Translations under genes and position numbers: made by a program
Assembly: GCA_030590185.1 (NCBI GenBank)
Contig: JAUUZB010000383.1
Location: forward strand, 1 to 5,320
From: Deltaproteobacteria bacterium
GTDB taxonomy: Bacteria; Myxococcota; XYA12-FULL-58-9; JAUUZB01
Length of the DNA: 5,320 nucleotides
Direction: 5' to 3'
Shown: in pieces, positions 1 to 5,320 of the stretch
How the letters are laid out: every line of letters begins with the position of its first letter
Numbering within the stretch: position 1 is the first letter of the stretch
The notes under the pieces: model-generated
Database searches by the model: none
What the model was told of the DNA's origin: nothing
The model's input: the letters and a program-made list of their open reading frames with translations, nothing else

Positions 1-348
1 GGCACCCGCCTCGAGTACCGGCCGACCGACGGCTCGTGCAATTTCTACCTCGCCTACGCCGGCATCCTGGCGGCCGGCCTCGACGGCATCCGCAACCAAA
101 CCGAGGCACCGCCCGCGGTCGAGGAGGACATCTATAAGATGGCTCCCGCCGAGCGGCGCGAGCGCGGCATCGAGGTCCTGCCCGGCAACCTGCTCGACGC
201 CCTGCGCGCCCTCGAACGCGACGGGGTGCTCTCCGAGGTGTTGGGGGAGCGGCTCTTCGAGCGCTACTTGGCGTACAAACACGGGGAGTGGCACGAGTTC
301 AGCACCCTCGTCCACGCCTGGGAACGCGACAAATACCTCGACGTGTGA
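1..348 (+). CDS. glnT: Type III glutamine synthetase (GlnT-like), C-terminal part only
   Basis: Reading frame 1 is open from the first base to the TGA at 346-348, giving 115 residues of a longer protein whose start lies left of the window. The segment T2-R-L-E-Y-R7 followed by DGSCN and YLAYAGILAAGLDGI matches the end of the glutamine synthetase catalytic domain. E5 and R7 align with the conserved Glu/Arg pair that lines the glutamate/ATP site in GS enzymes. The tail (LPGNLLDAL, YLAYKHGEW, VHAWERDKYLDV) is typical of the GlnT/type III branch rather than of GlnA. Y45, in EDIYKM, falls near the adenylylation tyrosine of enterobacterial GS, but nothing here shows that it is modified. The family condenses glutamate with ammonia using ATP in the cytoplasm; relatives such as GmaS use methylamine. 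The HutI-like gene follows 36 bases later, so co-transcription is likely. Substrate (ammonia or another amine) cannot be decided from the C-terminus. Confidence 0.9.
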   Translation, partial: GTRLEYRPTDGSCNFYLAYAGILAAGLDGIRNQTEAPPAVEEDIYKMAPAERRERGIEVLPGNLLDALRALERDGVLSEVLGERLFERYLAYKHGEWHEFSTLVHAWERDKYLDV

Positions 349-384
349 TCCAAATATCTTCCCAACTCACGCATAGGATCTATC

Positions 385-1656
385 ATGGCGATCAAAGCTG
401 ATCTGGTCATCATCAACGCCGCCGAGATGGCAACCATCGCTGGCTCGAGCGAGGAGCCGCGGGTCAAGGATGGGCTCGACGACATTGGTCTGGTCAAGGA
501 CGGCGCCGTGGCGATCAAGGGTGATCGCATCGTGGCGGTGGGCAAAACCTTCGAGGTGCTCGACCAGCTCGACAAGGGCTTCGAGACCATCGACGCCCGG
601 GGCAAACTGCTGGCGCCGGGTTTGATCGATCCCCACGTCCACCTACTGTGGACTGGCGACCGCTCCGACGAGATGGAGGACATGGGCGTCCGGGGCGTCT
701 CCTACCTCGACGTCAAGAAAAAGGGCGGCGGCATGCCGACCACCCTGGCCCTGACCAGCGCGACGCCCACCGAAGAGCTCTTTGACCACGGCGTCAAAGT
801 CCTCGACACCATGTTGGTCCACGGCACCACCACCATCGAGGCCAAGGCCGGCTATGAGATGACCTACGAGGGTGAGATTCGTCAGCTCGAGGTGATCAGG
901 ACCCTCGACAAGACACACCCGGTGGACCTGATCTCGACCTTCTGTGCCCAGGGGATCCGCAGCGAGTGGGTGGGCAAGGAGGACGCGCTCACCGACGAGA
1001 TCGTCGAGAAGTGGATCCCCGAGATGGGCCGCCGCGGATTGGTGGAGTACGGCGACGTCTTCTGCGAGGACGGCTACTACAACCTCGAGCAGACCAAGCG
1101 CATCCTCGAGGCCTGCCGCGAGCACGGCATGAAGCTGCGCGTCCACGGCGACTGGTTGGTCAACTCCGGCGGCGCTCAGCTCGGCGTCGACATCGGTGTG
1201 GTATCGGCCGACCACCTGATCTTCACGCCGATGGAGGTCATCGATGAGCTGGTCAAGGCGGGCACCGTCGGGGTGCTGCTGCCCACCTCGCCCTTCTGCT
1301 ACATCGGCACCTACGCCCAGGCTCGCGAGCTGATCAAACGCGGCTTGCCCATCGCGCTGGCCACCGACGTCAGCGCCGCCAATCGCTGCGAGTCGATGCA
1401 GATGATGATGGGGCTGGCGATCCTGCGCATGAAGATGACCTGCGCCGAGGCGCTCTGCGCCGCCACCATCAACGCCGCCCACTCCATTGAACGGGCCGGC
1501 GGCATAGGCTCGTTGGAGGTGGGCAAGAAGGCGGACGTGGTGATCTTCGACGCCCCGACCCACAAGTGCTTCTCCTACCATTATAGTGTCAACCTGGCCG
1601 AAATGGTCTTCAAGGCGGGGGAGCTGGTGGCGGAGCGGGGGTGGCGGGTTGGCTAG
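385..1656 (+). CDS. Imidazolonepropionase-like (HutI family) metal-dependent amidohydrolase
   Basis: This is a 423-residue protein, the usual HutI length, starting at ATG 385 with AGGA at 375-378 six bases upstream. The N-terminal beta-sandwich (DLVIINAAEMATIAG, then DGAVAIKGDRIVAVG) and the TIM barrel follow HutI closely. Visible family motifs are the metal pair H84-V-H86 in GLIDPHVH, R93 in GDRSDE, Y107 in GVSYLDV, Y157 in AKAGYEM, H254 in RVHGDW, H277 in SADHL, D328 in ATDVS, the TINAAHSI helix, and GSLEVGKKADVVIFDAP. HutI opens the imidazolone ring of 4-imidazolone-5-propionate in histidine breakdown. Three positions differ from genuine HutI: the His of the AHAVP motif is absent (A188-Q189-G190 here), the Glu of HADE/HAEQ is W257, and the Asn after the ATD aspartate is S330. 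No hutH or hutU is visible. I infer a cytoplasmic cyclic-amide or imine hydrolase with a changed ring specificity, acting with the upstream GS-like ligase. Family membership is firm; the substrate is unknown. Confidence 0.92.
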   Translation: MAIKADLVIINAAEMATIAGSSEEPRVKDGLDDIGLVKDGAVAIKGDRIVAVGKTFEVLDQLDKGFETIDARGKLLAPGLIDPHVHLLWTGDRSDEMEDMGVRGVSYLDVKKKGGGMPTTLALTSATPTEELFDHGVKVLDTMLVHGTTTIEAKAGYEMTYEGEIRQLEVIRTLDKTHPVDLISTFCAQGIRSEWVGKEDALTDEIVEKWIPEMGRRGLVEYGDVFCEDGYYNLEQTKRILEACREHGMKLRVHGDWLVNSGGAQLGVDIGVVSADHLIFTPMEVIDELVKAGTVGVLLPTSPFCYIGTYAQARELIKRGLPIALATDVSAANRCESMQMMMGLAILRMKMTCAEALCAATINAAHSIERAGGIGSLEVGKKADVVIFDAPTHKCFSYHYSVNLAEMVFKAGELVAERGWRVG

Positions 1657-1682
1657 GTTCTAGGCCGGTCGAGTGGTGAGCT

Positions 1683-1696
1683 CGGGCCCTGGCCCG
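1683..1696. other. Small GC hairpin after the amidohydrolase gene
   Basis: CGGGC, loop CCTG, GCCCG can form a 5-bp stem 26 bases after the amidohydrolase stop. There is no T-run behind it, so a Rho-independent terminator is not supported. It may contribute to Rho-dependent ending or be chance in GC-rich DNA. Confidence 0.25.
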
Positions 1697-1759
1697 TGTC
1701 GGGCGGTGTGATCCTAACGCCCACATCTAACTACCCGGAAAATTTGAACTATCGGCTCT

Positions 1760-1774
1760 CCCGGGCAACCCGGG
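1760..1774 (+). terminator. Possible weak terminator hairpin in the intergenic gap
   Basis: CCCGGG, loop CAA, CCCGGG forms a perfect 6-bp stem, followed by GAAGGCTGTTCTGTG, which is only mildly T-rich. It lies between the amidohydrolase stop and the lipoprotein start, where one transcript should end and another begin. The loop is short and there is no proper U-tract, so this is a candidate only. It could equally sit in the leader of the lipoprotein mRNA. Confidence 0.25.
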
Positions 1775-1823
1775 GAAGGCTGTTCTGTGTAGGGACCCCT
1801 GTCTGCTGATGTATGCGGTTAGT

Positions 1824-1856
1824 GGCGTCGGGAGCACACAGGCGTGGGGAGACGCC
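1824..1856 (+). promoter_or_regulatory. Inverted repeat abutting the lipoprotein ribosome binding site
   Basis: GGCGTC at 1824-1829 is the exact reverse complement of GACGCC at 1851-1856, with 21 bases between. The right arm ends immediately before the GAGGAG ribosome binding site at 1857-1862. If transcribed, the stem would stack against the Shine-Dalgarno and could modulate ribosome access, or it could be a DNA operator. Six base pairs is short for GC-rich DNA, so chance is quite possible. Confidence 0.2.
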
Positions 1857-1862
1857 GAGGAG
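1857..1862 (+). promoter_or_regulatory. Ribosome binding site that sets the lipoprotein start at 1871
   Basis: GAGGAG lies eight bases before ATG 1871, an ideal spacing. An in-frame GTG at 1844 would add nine residues (MGRRRGAGT), but it places the Shine-Dalgarno inside the coding region and lengthens the signal peptide. The ATG at 1871 is therefore preferred. Confidence 0.75.
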
Positions 1863-1870
1863 CCGGGACC

Positions 1871-3133
1871 ATGACGACTCATCTCAAGATAGCGATCGCA
1901 TGGGCCGCGGGGCTGAGCCTGTTGTTCGGCGCGGGCTGCGGCGAAGATACCCTCAGCGGGATCCCACACAAGCAAGATGATGGCAGCGACACCATCGCCT
2001 GCGAGAGCTTCGTGGATTGCGCCACGGGCTACGACTGCGTCGATGGGGAATGCGTGCCCGTGGATCCAGTCGACGATCCGATCGATGACCCAGTGGATGA
2101 TCCGGTCGACGACCCGGTGGATGATCCCGTCGACGACCCGGTCGATGACCCGGTGGATGATCCCGTCGATGACCCCGTCGACGATCCGGTTGATGATCCC
2201 GTCGACGACCCGGTCGAGCCGCTCGCCATGCACGTCGGGGGGTTGTGGAACACGGTCTACCACCTCGACTGGAGCGCCTACATGGGGCCCCTCGCCGATC
2301 TCGGCACGCCCCTCGATTTCCTGGACCAACTCCTGCTCGACAACATCGACCTGCCGTTGATCGACGACATCATCGACAACTACGTTCCCGACTGGGTCGG
2401 GGACCTGATCCACGTCCTCAACAGCATGGTGCACTTCTTCCAGGACGTCCGCATCGAGGCGCGCATGGATCTCAACCACGTGGTCGGCAGCGCCAATCAG
2501 GTGACCGGCCTCGAGGCGTGGGACGTGGCCTACGTCCAGGTGATCGACCAGTGTCCGCTCGGTGAGATGGACGCCAACTACCCGGCCTGCGCCGACCTGG
2601 CCATCCCGCTCAACTTCTCCCAAACCTCCGTAGGCACCATCTCGGCCATCGCCCAGCCCTTTGGCGGCTGGTTCGGTGATGTTGGGACCGGCGTGTACGA
2701 GCTCCAGATCACCAACCGTGAGGTACAGCTCGAGCTCGGTCAGTTCCTGATGCTGATCCTGAACACGGTCGTCAGCCTCGCCACCGGCGGTCAGTTCCCG
2801 ACCCTCGACGACGCCCTGGTCTCCTTGGTCGACTGCAACGCGGTGCAGATCGCGATCGAGGACCTGTTCGGGCAGGCGTTGCCCTTCGTCGGGCCGGCCT
2901 GCGTGGATGCGGTCAACGACGTCGTCGACGACCTGACCGCCAGCATCAACGCGGTGACGGTCGATTGGGAAGTGATGGAGCTCGACCAGAACGCGGTCGC
3001 CTTTGACGACGATGACGACGGCAGCGCCGACCGCCTAGGGGCTCCGCCATCGGCGCCGGGCACGGTCGACGGCGATTTCACGTTGGTCTACTCGGTTGGC
3101 TCCGACGGAACCTGGTCTGGCGTCCGGCCCTAG
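1871..3133 (+). CDS. Predicted outer-envelope lipoprotein with DPVD repeat tract, function unknown
   Basis: The protein has 420 residues from ATG 1871 to TAG 3131-3133. A signal peptide runs from MTTHLK through a hydrophobic core to LLFGAGC, where C23 is the likely lipidated cysteine; Gly at -3 makes the lipobox imperfect but acceptable. Residues 44-61 carry C44, C50, C56 and C61 in a CxxxxxCxxxxxCxxxxC pattern (DCATGYDCVDGEC), resembling the short Cys motifs common in myxobacterial surface proteins. Residues 65-116 are 13 DPVD-type tetrapeptides, a strongly acidic and probably extended spacer. From about residue 120 to 372 is a globular region rich in Trp, Asp and short hydrophobic helices, with C228/C240 and C322/C344 as plausible disulphide pairs. 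I do not recognise this region. Residues 378-387 (F-D5-G-S-A-D) look like a calcium-binding loop, and the chain ends GTWSGVRP. The layout suggests a lipid-anchored, spacer-presented domain outside the inner membrane; no enzyme motif is visible. Its stop overlaps the stop of the convergent gene. Confidence 0.88.
   Translation: MTTHLKIAIAWAAGLSLLFGAGCGEDTLSGIPHKQDDGSDTIACESFVDCATGYDCVDGECVPVDPVDDPIDDPVDDPVDDPVDDPVDDPVDDPVDDPVDDPVDDPVDDPVDDPVEPLAMHVGGLWNTVYHLDWSAYMGPLADLGTPLDFLDQLLLDNIDLPLIDDIIDNYVPDWVGDLIHVLNSMVHFFQDVRIEARMDLNHVVGSANQVTGLEAWDVAYVQVIDQCPLGEMDANYPACADLAIPLNFSQTSVGTISAIAQPFGGWFGDVGTGVYELQITNREVQLELGQFLMLILNTVVSLATGGQFPTLDDALVSLVDCNAVQIAIEDLFGQALPFVGPACVDAVNDVVDDLTASINAVTVDWEVMELDQNAVAFDDDDDGSADRLGAPPSAPGTVDGDFTLVYSVGSDGTWSGVRP
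2063..2218 (+). repeat. 13-unit, 12-base tandem repeat encoding DPVD
   Basis: Thirteen in-frame 12-base units encode DPVD, DPID, ten more DPVD, and a final DPVE. Codons vary synonymously (GAT/GAC; CCA/CCG/CCC; GTC/GTG/GTT), so protein identity is nearly perfect while the DNA has drifted. Blocks of 23 bases recur exactly: units 5-6 with units 8-9 (36 bases apart), and units 6-7 with units 12-13 (72 bases apart). This implies a higher-order 36-base period from duplication of three-unit blocks. Copy number is likely to vary between strains. Confidence 0.95.
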
Positions 3134-4626
3134 GGTTGAGCTCGAGGTCGACGCAGCAGGGTGGTGAGCTCCAGCCTGTAGCCGTCGTCGATCCGCCGCA
3201 CCCGCAGCTCACTGCGGCCAAGGGCCTTCGCCAAGGCTGCCCGGTGCTGCGTGGCCCGCTCCCCGAGATGCCCCGCCCGGACCAGCCAGGCGCTCTCGGC
3301 CGCGTCGTCAGTGATCGCGCTGATCGCCACCGGGTCGCCCTCGCCCCGTGGCGGGGTCAGCTCCTCGAGCCGGCGTAGCACCTCGGCGACCGACGCTTCG
3401 CTGCCACCTACAAAAATCACATCCCCACGCAACGCGATGGCCACGGTCTCGCCACCGAGAAGGGTGACAACGTCGGTGCCCGCGTGTTGGGTGCGGCGCA
3501 CCCGCAGCTTCGTGCTGAGCTTCGGCAACACCTCGAGGAGCGCTTGGAACAGGGCCCGGCCATCGTCACCGTCGGCGAGCCCGGCGGCGAGCACGGTGCG
3601 CGGTTGGTTGGCGACGAGCAGGCGGTAGATGATCCAGTCGCGGGCGCGTTTGCCGAGCACGTCGCGGTCGAGGCTGACCTCGGCGCGATCCTCGATGGAG
3701 CGCAGTTGTCCGCCGAACAGCGCAAAGGCCAAGGGCCGAAAATAGTTGATCAGTTTGCTGAGCGCGTAGAACAACTCCGCGGGCCGAACCGAGATCCGGG
3801 TGACGCTCAACAAACCACGGGGGAGCGCCACCCAGCCCAAGGGTGGCGAGCCTTCCCCGAGCACCGCCACCAAGCCGGTTCGCCGACCGGGCAGGTTGAG
3901 GTCGACTACTGCCTCGAGGCGGCGCGGCTCCGGCCACGTCACAGAGGCCACCACCTCCGCGAGGGAGATCAGGCCGAGCCGGTCGATCACCGCCGCGAGG
4001 AGCGCCCCGTCCTCGCCCCGGGCCAACACGCCGTAGAACTTCTTGACGTTGAGACGGGCAAGGAGGTGCGCACCGGGGTGGTCGGCGTGCAGGGCAACGA
4101 AGCGCTCATCCGCACCGAGGGGATTCTTCGTGGCTGCGAATGAGGTTTTGTCCGGATCGCTGCTCAACCCTACGCGCCCCCGGTCCATGAACAGGGTCAG
4201 GCTCTGACTGCCCCGTTGTAGGGTTTGCGGAGCCGCCTTGGCGCTCACTCCCGAGGGCGAACCCGGGGCAACGAAACCCTCGGCCACCAGGGTGCTGCGC
4301 CAGAGGTCGAACAGTCCGGGGCCAGCCGCTCCGCCATCGAGACCCAACCGTGCGGTCAGGTCCGTTGGCGTTCGACCGCGCACGGTCGCTAACAGCTCGG
4401 CCCCCGGGTGGCTGGCGAGCCCGCTGGTCGAATAGAACAGCGCACCGGACTGCGGACCGAGCAGCGCCGAGACCAACGGTGCGAGCGGTGATGCCTCGAC
4501 CCGCTCGAGGCTGCGGGCCAGATGGGGCAGGTGCAGCCAACCAACCGCGTCCGCCTCAACGGTACTCGGCAAGGGAGGCGCAACGTCCGGGCCCACGAGC
4601 AGGAGGGTGATGAGCAAGGCGGTCAC
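3130..4626 (-). CDS. Predicted exported DUF3352-like protein, function unknown
   Basis: The protein has 498 residues, starting at GTG 4626-4624 and ending at TAG 3132-3130. The GTG overlaps the cinA stop as GTGA and has GGAGG six bases upstream (4637-4633), so the two genes are translationally coupled. The N-terminus (TALLITLLLVGPDVA) is a short hydrophobic export signal without a basic residue; the product is probably periplasmic or membrane-tethered. Segments such as DAVGWLHLPHLARSLERVEASPL (positions 26-48) and IALRGDVIFVGGSEASVAEVL (397-416) resemble DUF3352-type proteins, whose function is unknown. The order helix-with-'L..S..', then 'VLA.V.G', then 'hairpin-G.S.....' appears twice, at about 24-171 and 279-424, suggesting two diverged copies of one domain. 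No catalytic motif or further membrane segment is clear. The tail (LLRRPRAQP) is basic. Family assignment is by pattern only. Confidence 0.82.
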   Translation of the reverse strand: MTALLITLLLVGPDVAPPLPSTVEADAVGWLHLPHLARSLERVEASPLAPLVSALLGPQSGALFYSTSGLASHPGAELLATVRGRTPTDLTARLGLDGGAAGPGLFDLWRSTLVAEGFVAPGSPSGVSAKAAPQTLQRGSQSLTLFMDRGRVGLSSDPDKTSFAATKNPLGADERFVALHADHPGAHLLARLNVKKFYGVLARGEDGALLAAVIDRLGLISLAEVVASVTWPEPRRLEAVVDLNLPGRRTGLVAVLGEGSPPLGWVALPRGLLSVTRISVRPAELFYALSKLINYFRPLAFALFGGQLRSIEDRAEVSLDRDVLGKRARDWIIYRLLVANQPRTVLAAGLADGDDGRALFQALLEVLPKLSTKLRVRRTQHAGTDVVTLLGGETVAIALRGDVIFVGGSEASVAEVLRRLEELTPPRGEGDPVAISAITDDAAESAWLVRAGHLGERATQHRAALAKALGRSELRVRRIDDGYRLELTTLLRRPRAQP

Positions 4627-5320
4627 GGCGTGCCTCCAGAGTCGGCGCCACCGTCGAGGCCGGCCACGCAGCGTCGAACCAGATCCAGGGCCGCGTAGGC
4701 GCTGATCACCTTGTTGCGCCGGCGGTCAAAGGGCAGCGAGAGCCGGTGGGTGCGCAGACTCTCGGGCCCGGCCGCGGCCAACCAAACCGTGCCGACCGGT
4801 GTCTCCGGCGTGCCACCGCCCGGCCCAGCCACGCCGCTTACCGCCACGGCCCAATCCGCCCCGGTCCGCTGCCGCGCGCCCCTGGCCATCTCGGTCACCG
4901 TGGGCTCACTCACCGCGCCGTGCTGCGCCAGGGTCTCGGAGCCCACCCCGAGGATCTTTATCTTTGTGTCGTCGTGATACGTGCCGAGCGCGCCGAGGAA
5001 CACATCGCTGCTGCCCGGCACGTCGGTGATCAGGTCGCCGATCAGACCGCCGGTGCAGGACTCGGCGGTGGCGAGGCTGAGCCCCCGCGCCCGAAGGGCC
5101 GCGAGCAGGACCTCGGCGAGGCCCTCCCCCTCGCTGGAAAACACCGCCCGGCCGAGTTGCGCCTCGACAAAGGCCGCGGCCGCCTCGAGGCTCGCTGCGT
5201 CGCGGGTCGGCGCCACCAGGGTAACGTGGATCTCTGGGAAATGGGTCCGATACCCGACGCGTACCGACGGCCAACGCTCGGTGAGGTCGGCCAGCCGCCG
5301 GTCCACCTCTCCCTCGATCA
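4623..5320 (-). CDS. cinA: CinA: nicotinamide-nucleotide amidase / competence-damage protein, N-terminus beyond window
   Basis: The frame stays open to the right edge, so the GTG at 5306-5304 is an internal Val codon and the true start lies outside. About 231 residues are visible. Counting that Val as residue 1, residues 1-52 (DRRLADLTERWPSVRVGYRT and after) form the CinA linker domain that follows the N-terminal MoaB-like domain. Residues 62-214 form the C-terminal PncC amidase domain. Its motifs are TAESCTGG with the likely nucleophile S83, DVPGSSDVFLG, Y110 and K115 (the Lys of the family's YSNEAK motif, probably the Ser/Lys dyad partner), HGAVSEPTV, VSGVAGPGGGTPETPVGTVW, and the R/A-rich helix ending DLVRR. 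The domain deamidates nicotinamide mononucleotide to nicotinic acid mononucleotide in the pyridine nucleotide salvage cycle, in the cytoplasm. Full CinA also carries the N-terminal ADP-ribose pyrophosphatase-type domain. The usual recA neighbour is not seen; the downstream partner is the exported DUF3352-like gene, overlapping by GTGA. Confidence 0.95.
   Translation of the reverse strand, partial: IEGEVDRRLADLTERWPSVRVGYRTHFPEIHVTLVAPTRDAASLEAAAAFVEAQLGRAVFSSEGEGLAEVLLAALRARGLSLATAESCTGGLIGDLITDVPGSSDVFLGALGTYHDDTKIKILGVGSETLAQHGAVSEPTVTEMARGARQRTGADWAVAVSGVAGPGGGTPETPVGTVWLAAAGPESLRTHRLSLPFDRRRNKVISAYAALDLVRRCVAGLDGGADSGGTP
4633..4637 (-). promoter_or_regulatory. Strong ribosome binding site for the DUF3352-like gene
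   Basis: On the minus strand GGAGG lies six bases before GTG 4626, inside the final codons of cinA. It supports this GTG as the start; no ATG, GTG or TTG further upstream in frame is available before a stop. It allows the second gene to be translated from the cinA transcript. Confidence 0.75.

Noticed and set aside
139..141. ATG at 139 as the start of a 69-residue protein
   Set aside because: The upstream codons from position 1 are in frame and encode conserved glutamine synthetase sequence, so this is an internal Met.
643..1581. A 312-codon open frame on the minus strand opposite the amidohydrolase
   Set aside because: Long antisense frames are expected in GC-rich DNA with G/C-ending codons; its product is His/Gly/Val-rich low-complexity, with no family match, and the plus-strand HutI homology is unambiguous.
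1741..1772. Sigma-70-like promoter using TTGAAC at 1744-1749
   Set aside because: No acceptable -10 element lies 16-18 bases downstream (AACCCG region); one plausible hexamer alone is not enough.
2063..2218. CRISPR array or iteron-like origin
   Set aside because: The units are directly abutting 12-base codon-phased repeats inside a reading frame, with no spacers, no DnaA boxes and no AT-rich region.
1727..2623. A 298-codon minus-strand open frame across the DPVD repeat
   Set aside because: Its sequence is mostly the reverse reading of the repeat (VIDRVVDGII-type runs), it has no convincing start context, and it lies opposite a lipoprotein with a clear signal peptide.
3484..4143. A 219-codon plus-strand frame opposite the DUF3352-like gene
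   Set aside because: No domain, no export signal and no good ribosome binding site; it is the antisense shadow of a gene with coherent protein pattern.
5304..5306. GTG at the right end as the start of a short stand-alone PncC-type amidase
   Set aside because: The frame continues to the window edge without a stop, and the residues around it belong to the CinA linker, so this is an internal codon of full-length CinA.

Overview
The window is GC-rich, densely coded DNA with strong G/C third-position bias. It holds five protein genes, two of them cut by the window edges. The cysteine-poor lipoprotein with a spacer-like Asp-Pro-Val-Asp tract, the CinA homologue and the type III glutamine synthetase together suggest a Myxococcota/'deltaproteobacterial' type of chromosome. 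That assignment is an inference from style; there is no rRNA or other marker here. I see no tRNA, rRNA, CRISPR array, insertion sequence or phage gene.

Layout. Plus strand, left: the last 115 codons of a type III (GlnT-like) glutamine synthetase (1-348), then after 36 bases an amidohydrolase closely related to imidazolonepropionase HutI (385-1656). The spacing suggests one transcript. The amidohydrolase keeps the HutI metal ligands and the residues thought to hold the substrate carboxylate, but lacks the residues that contact the imidazolone ring. It is therefore probably a HutI relative with a different substrate, working with an amide-forming GS-family ligase. A 214-base intergenic gap (1657-1870) with several small inverted repeats follows.

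Plus strand, middle: a predicted lipoprotein (1871-3133). It has a lipobox, a four-cysteine mini-motif, a 13-unit DPVD repeat (2063-2218), a conserved-looking but unrecognised globular region, and an acidic Ca-binding-like stretch near the C-terminus. It meets the next gene tail to tail, and the two stop codons share the palindrome CTAG (3130-3133).

Minus strand, right: a two-gene unit read right to left. CinA (4623 to beyond 5320), a nicotinamide-nucleotide amidase/competence-damage protein, overlaps by GTGA with a predicted exported DUF3352-like protein (3130-4626) that appears to hold two diverged copies of the same domain.

Most of the window is ordinary housekeeping or envelope coding. 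The points most worth attention are the altered HutI-type active site next to a GS-III ligase, and the DPVD tract with its higher-order DNA periodicity. I do not see convincing evidence of a wholly new multi-gene system.
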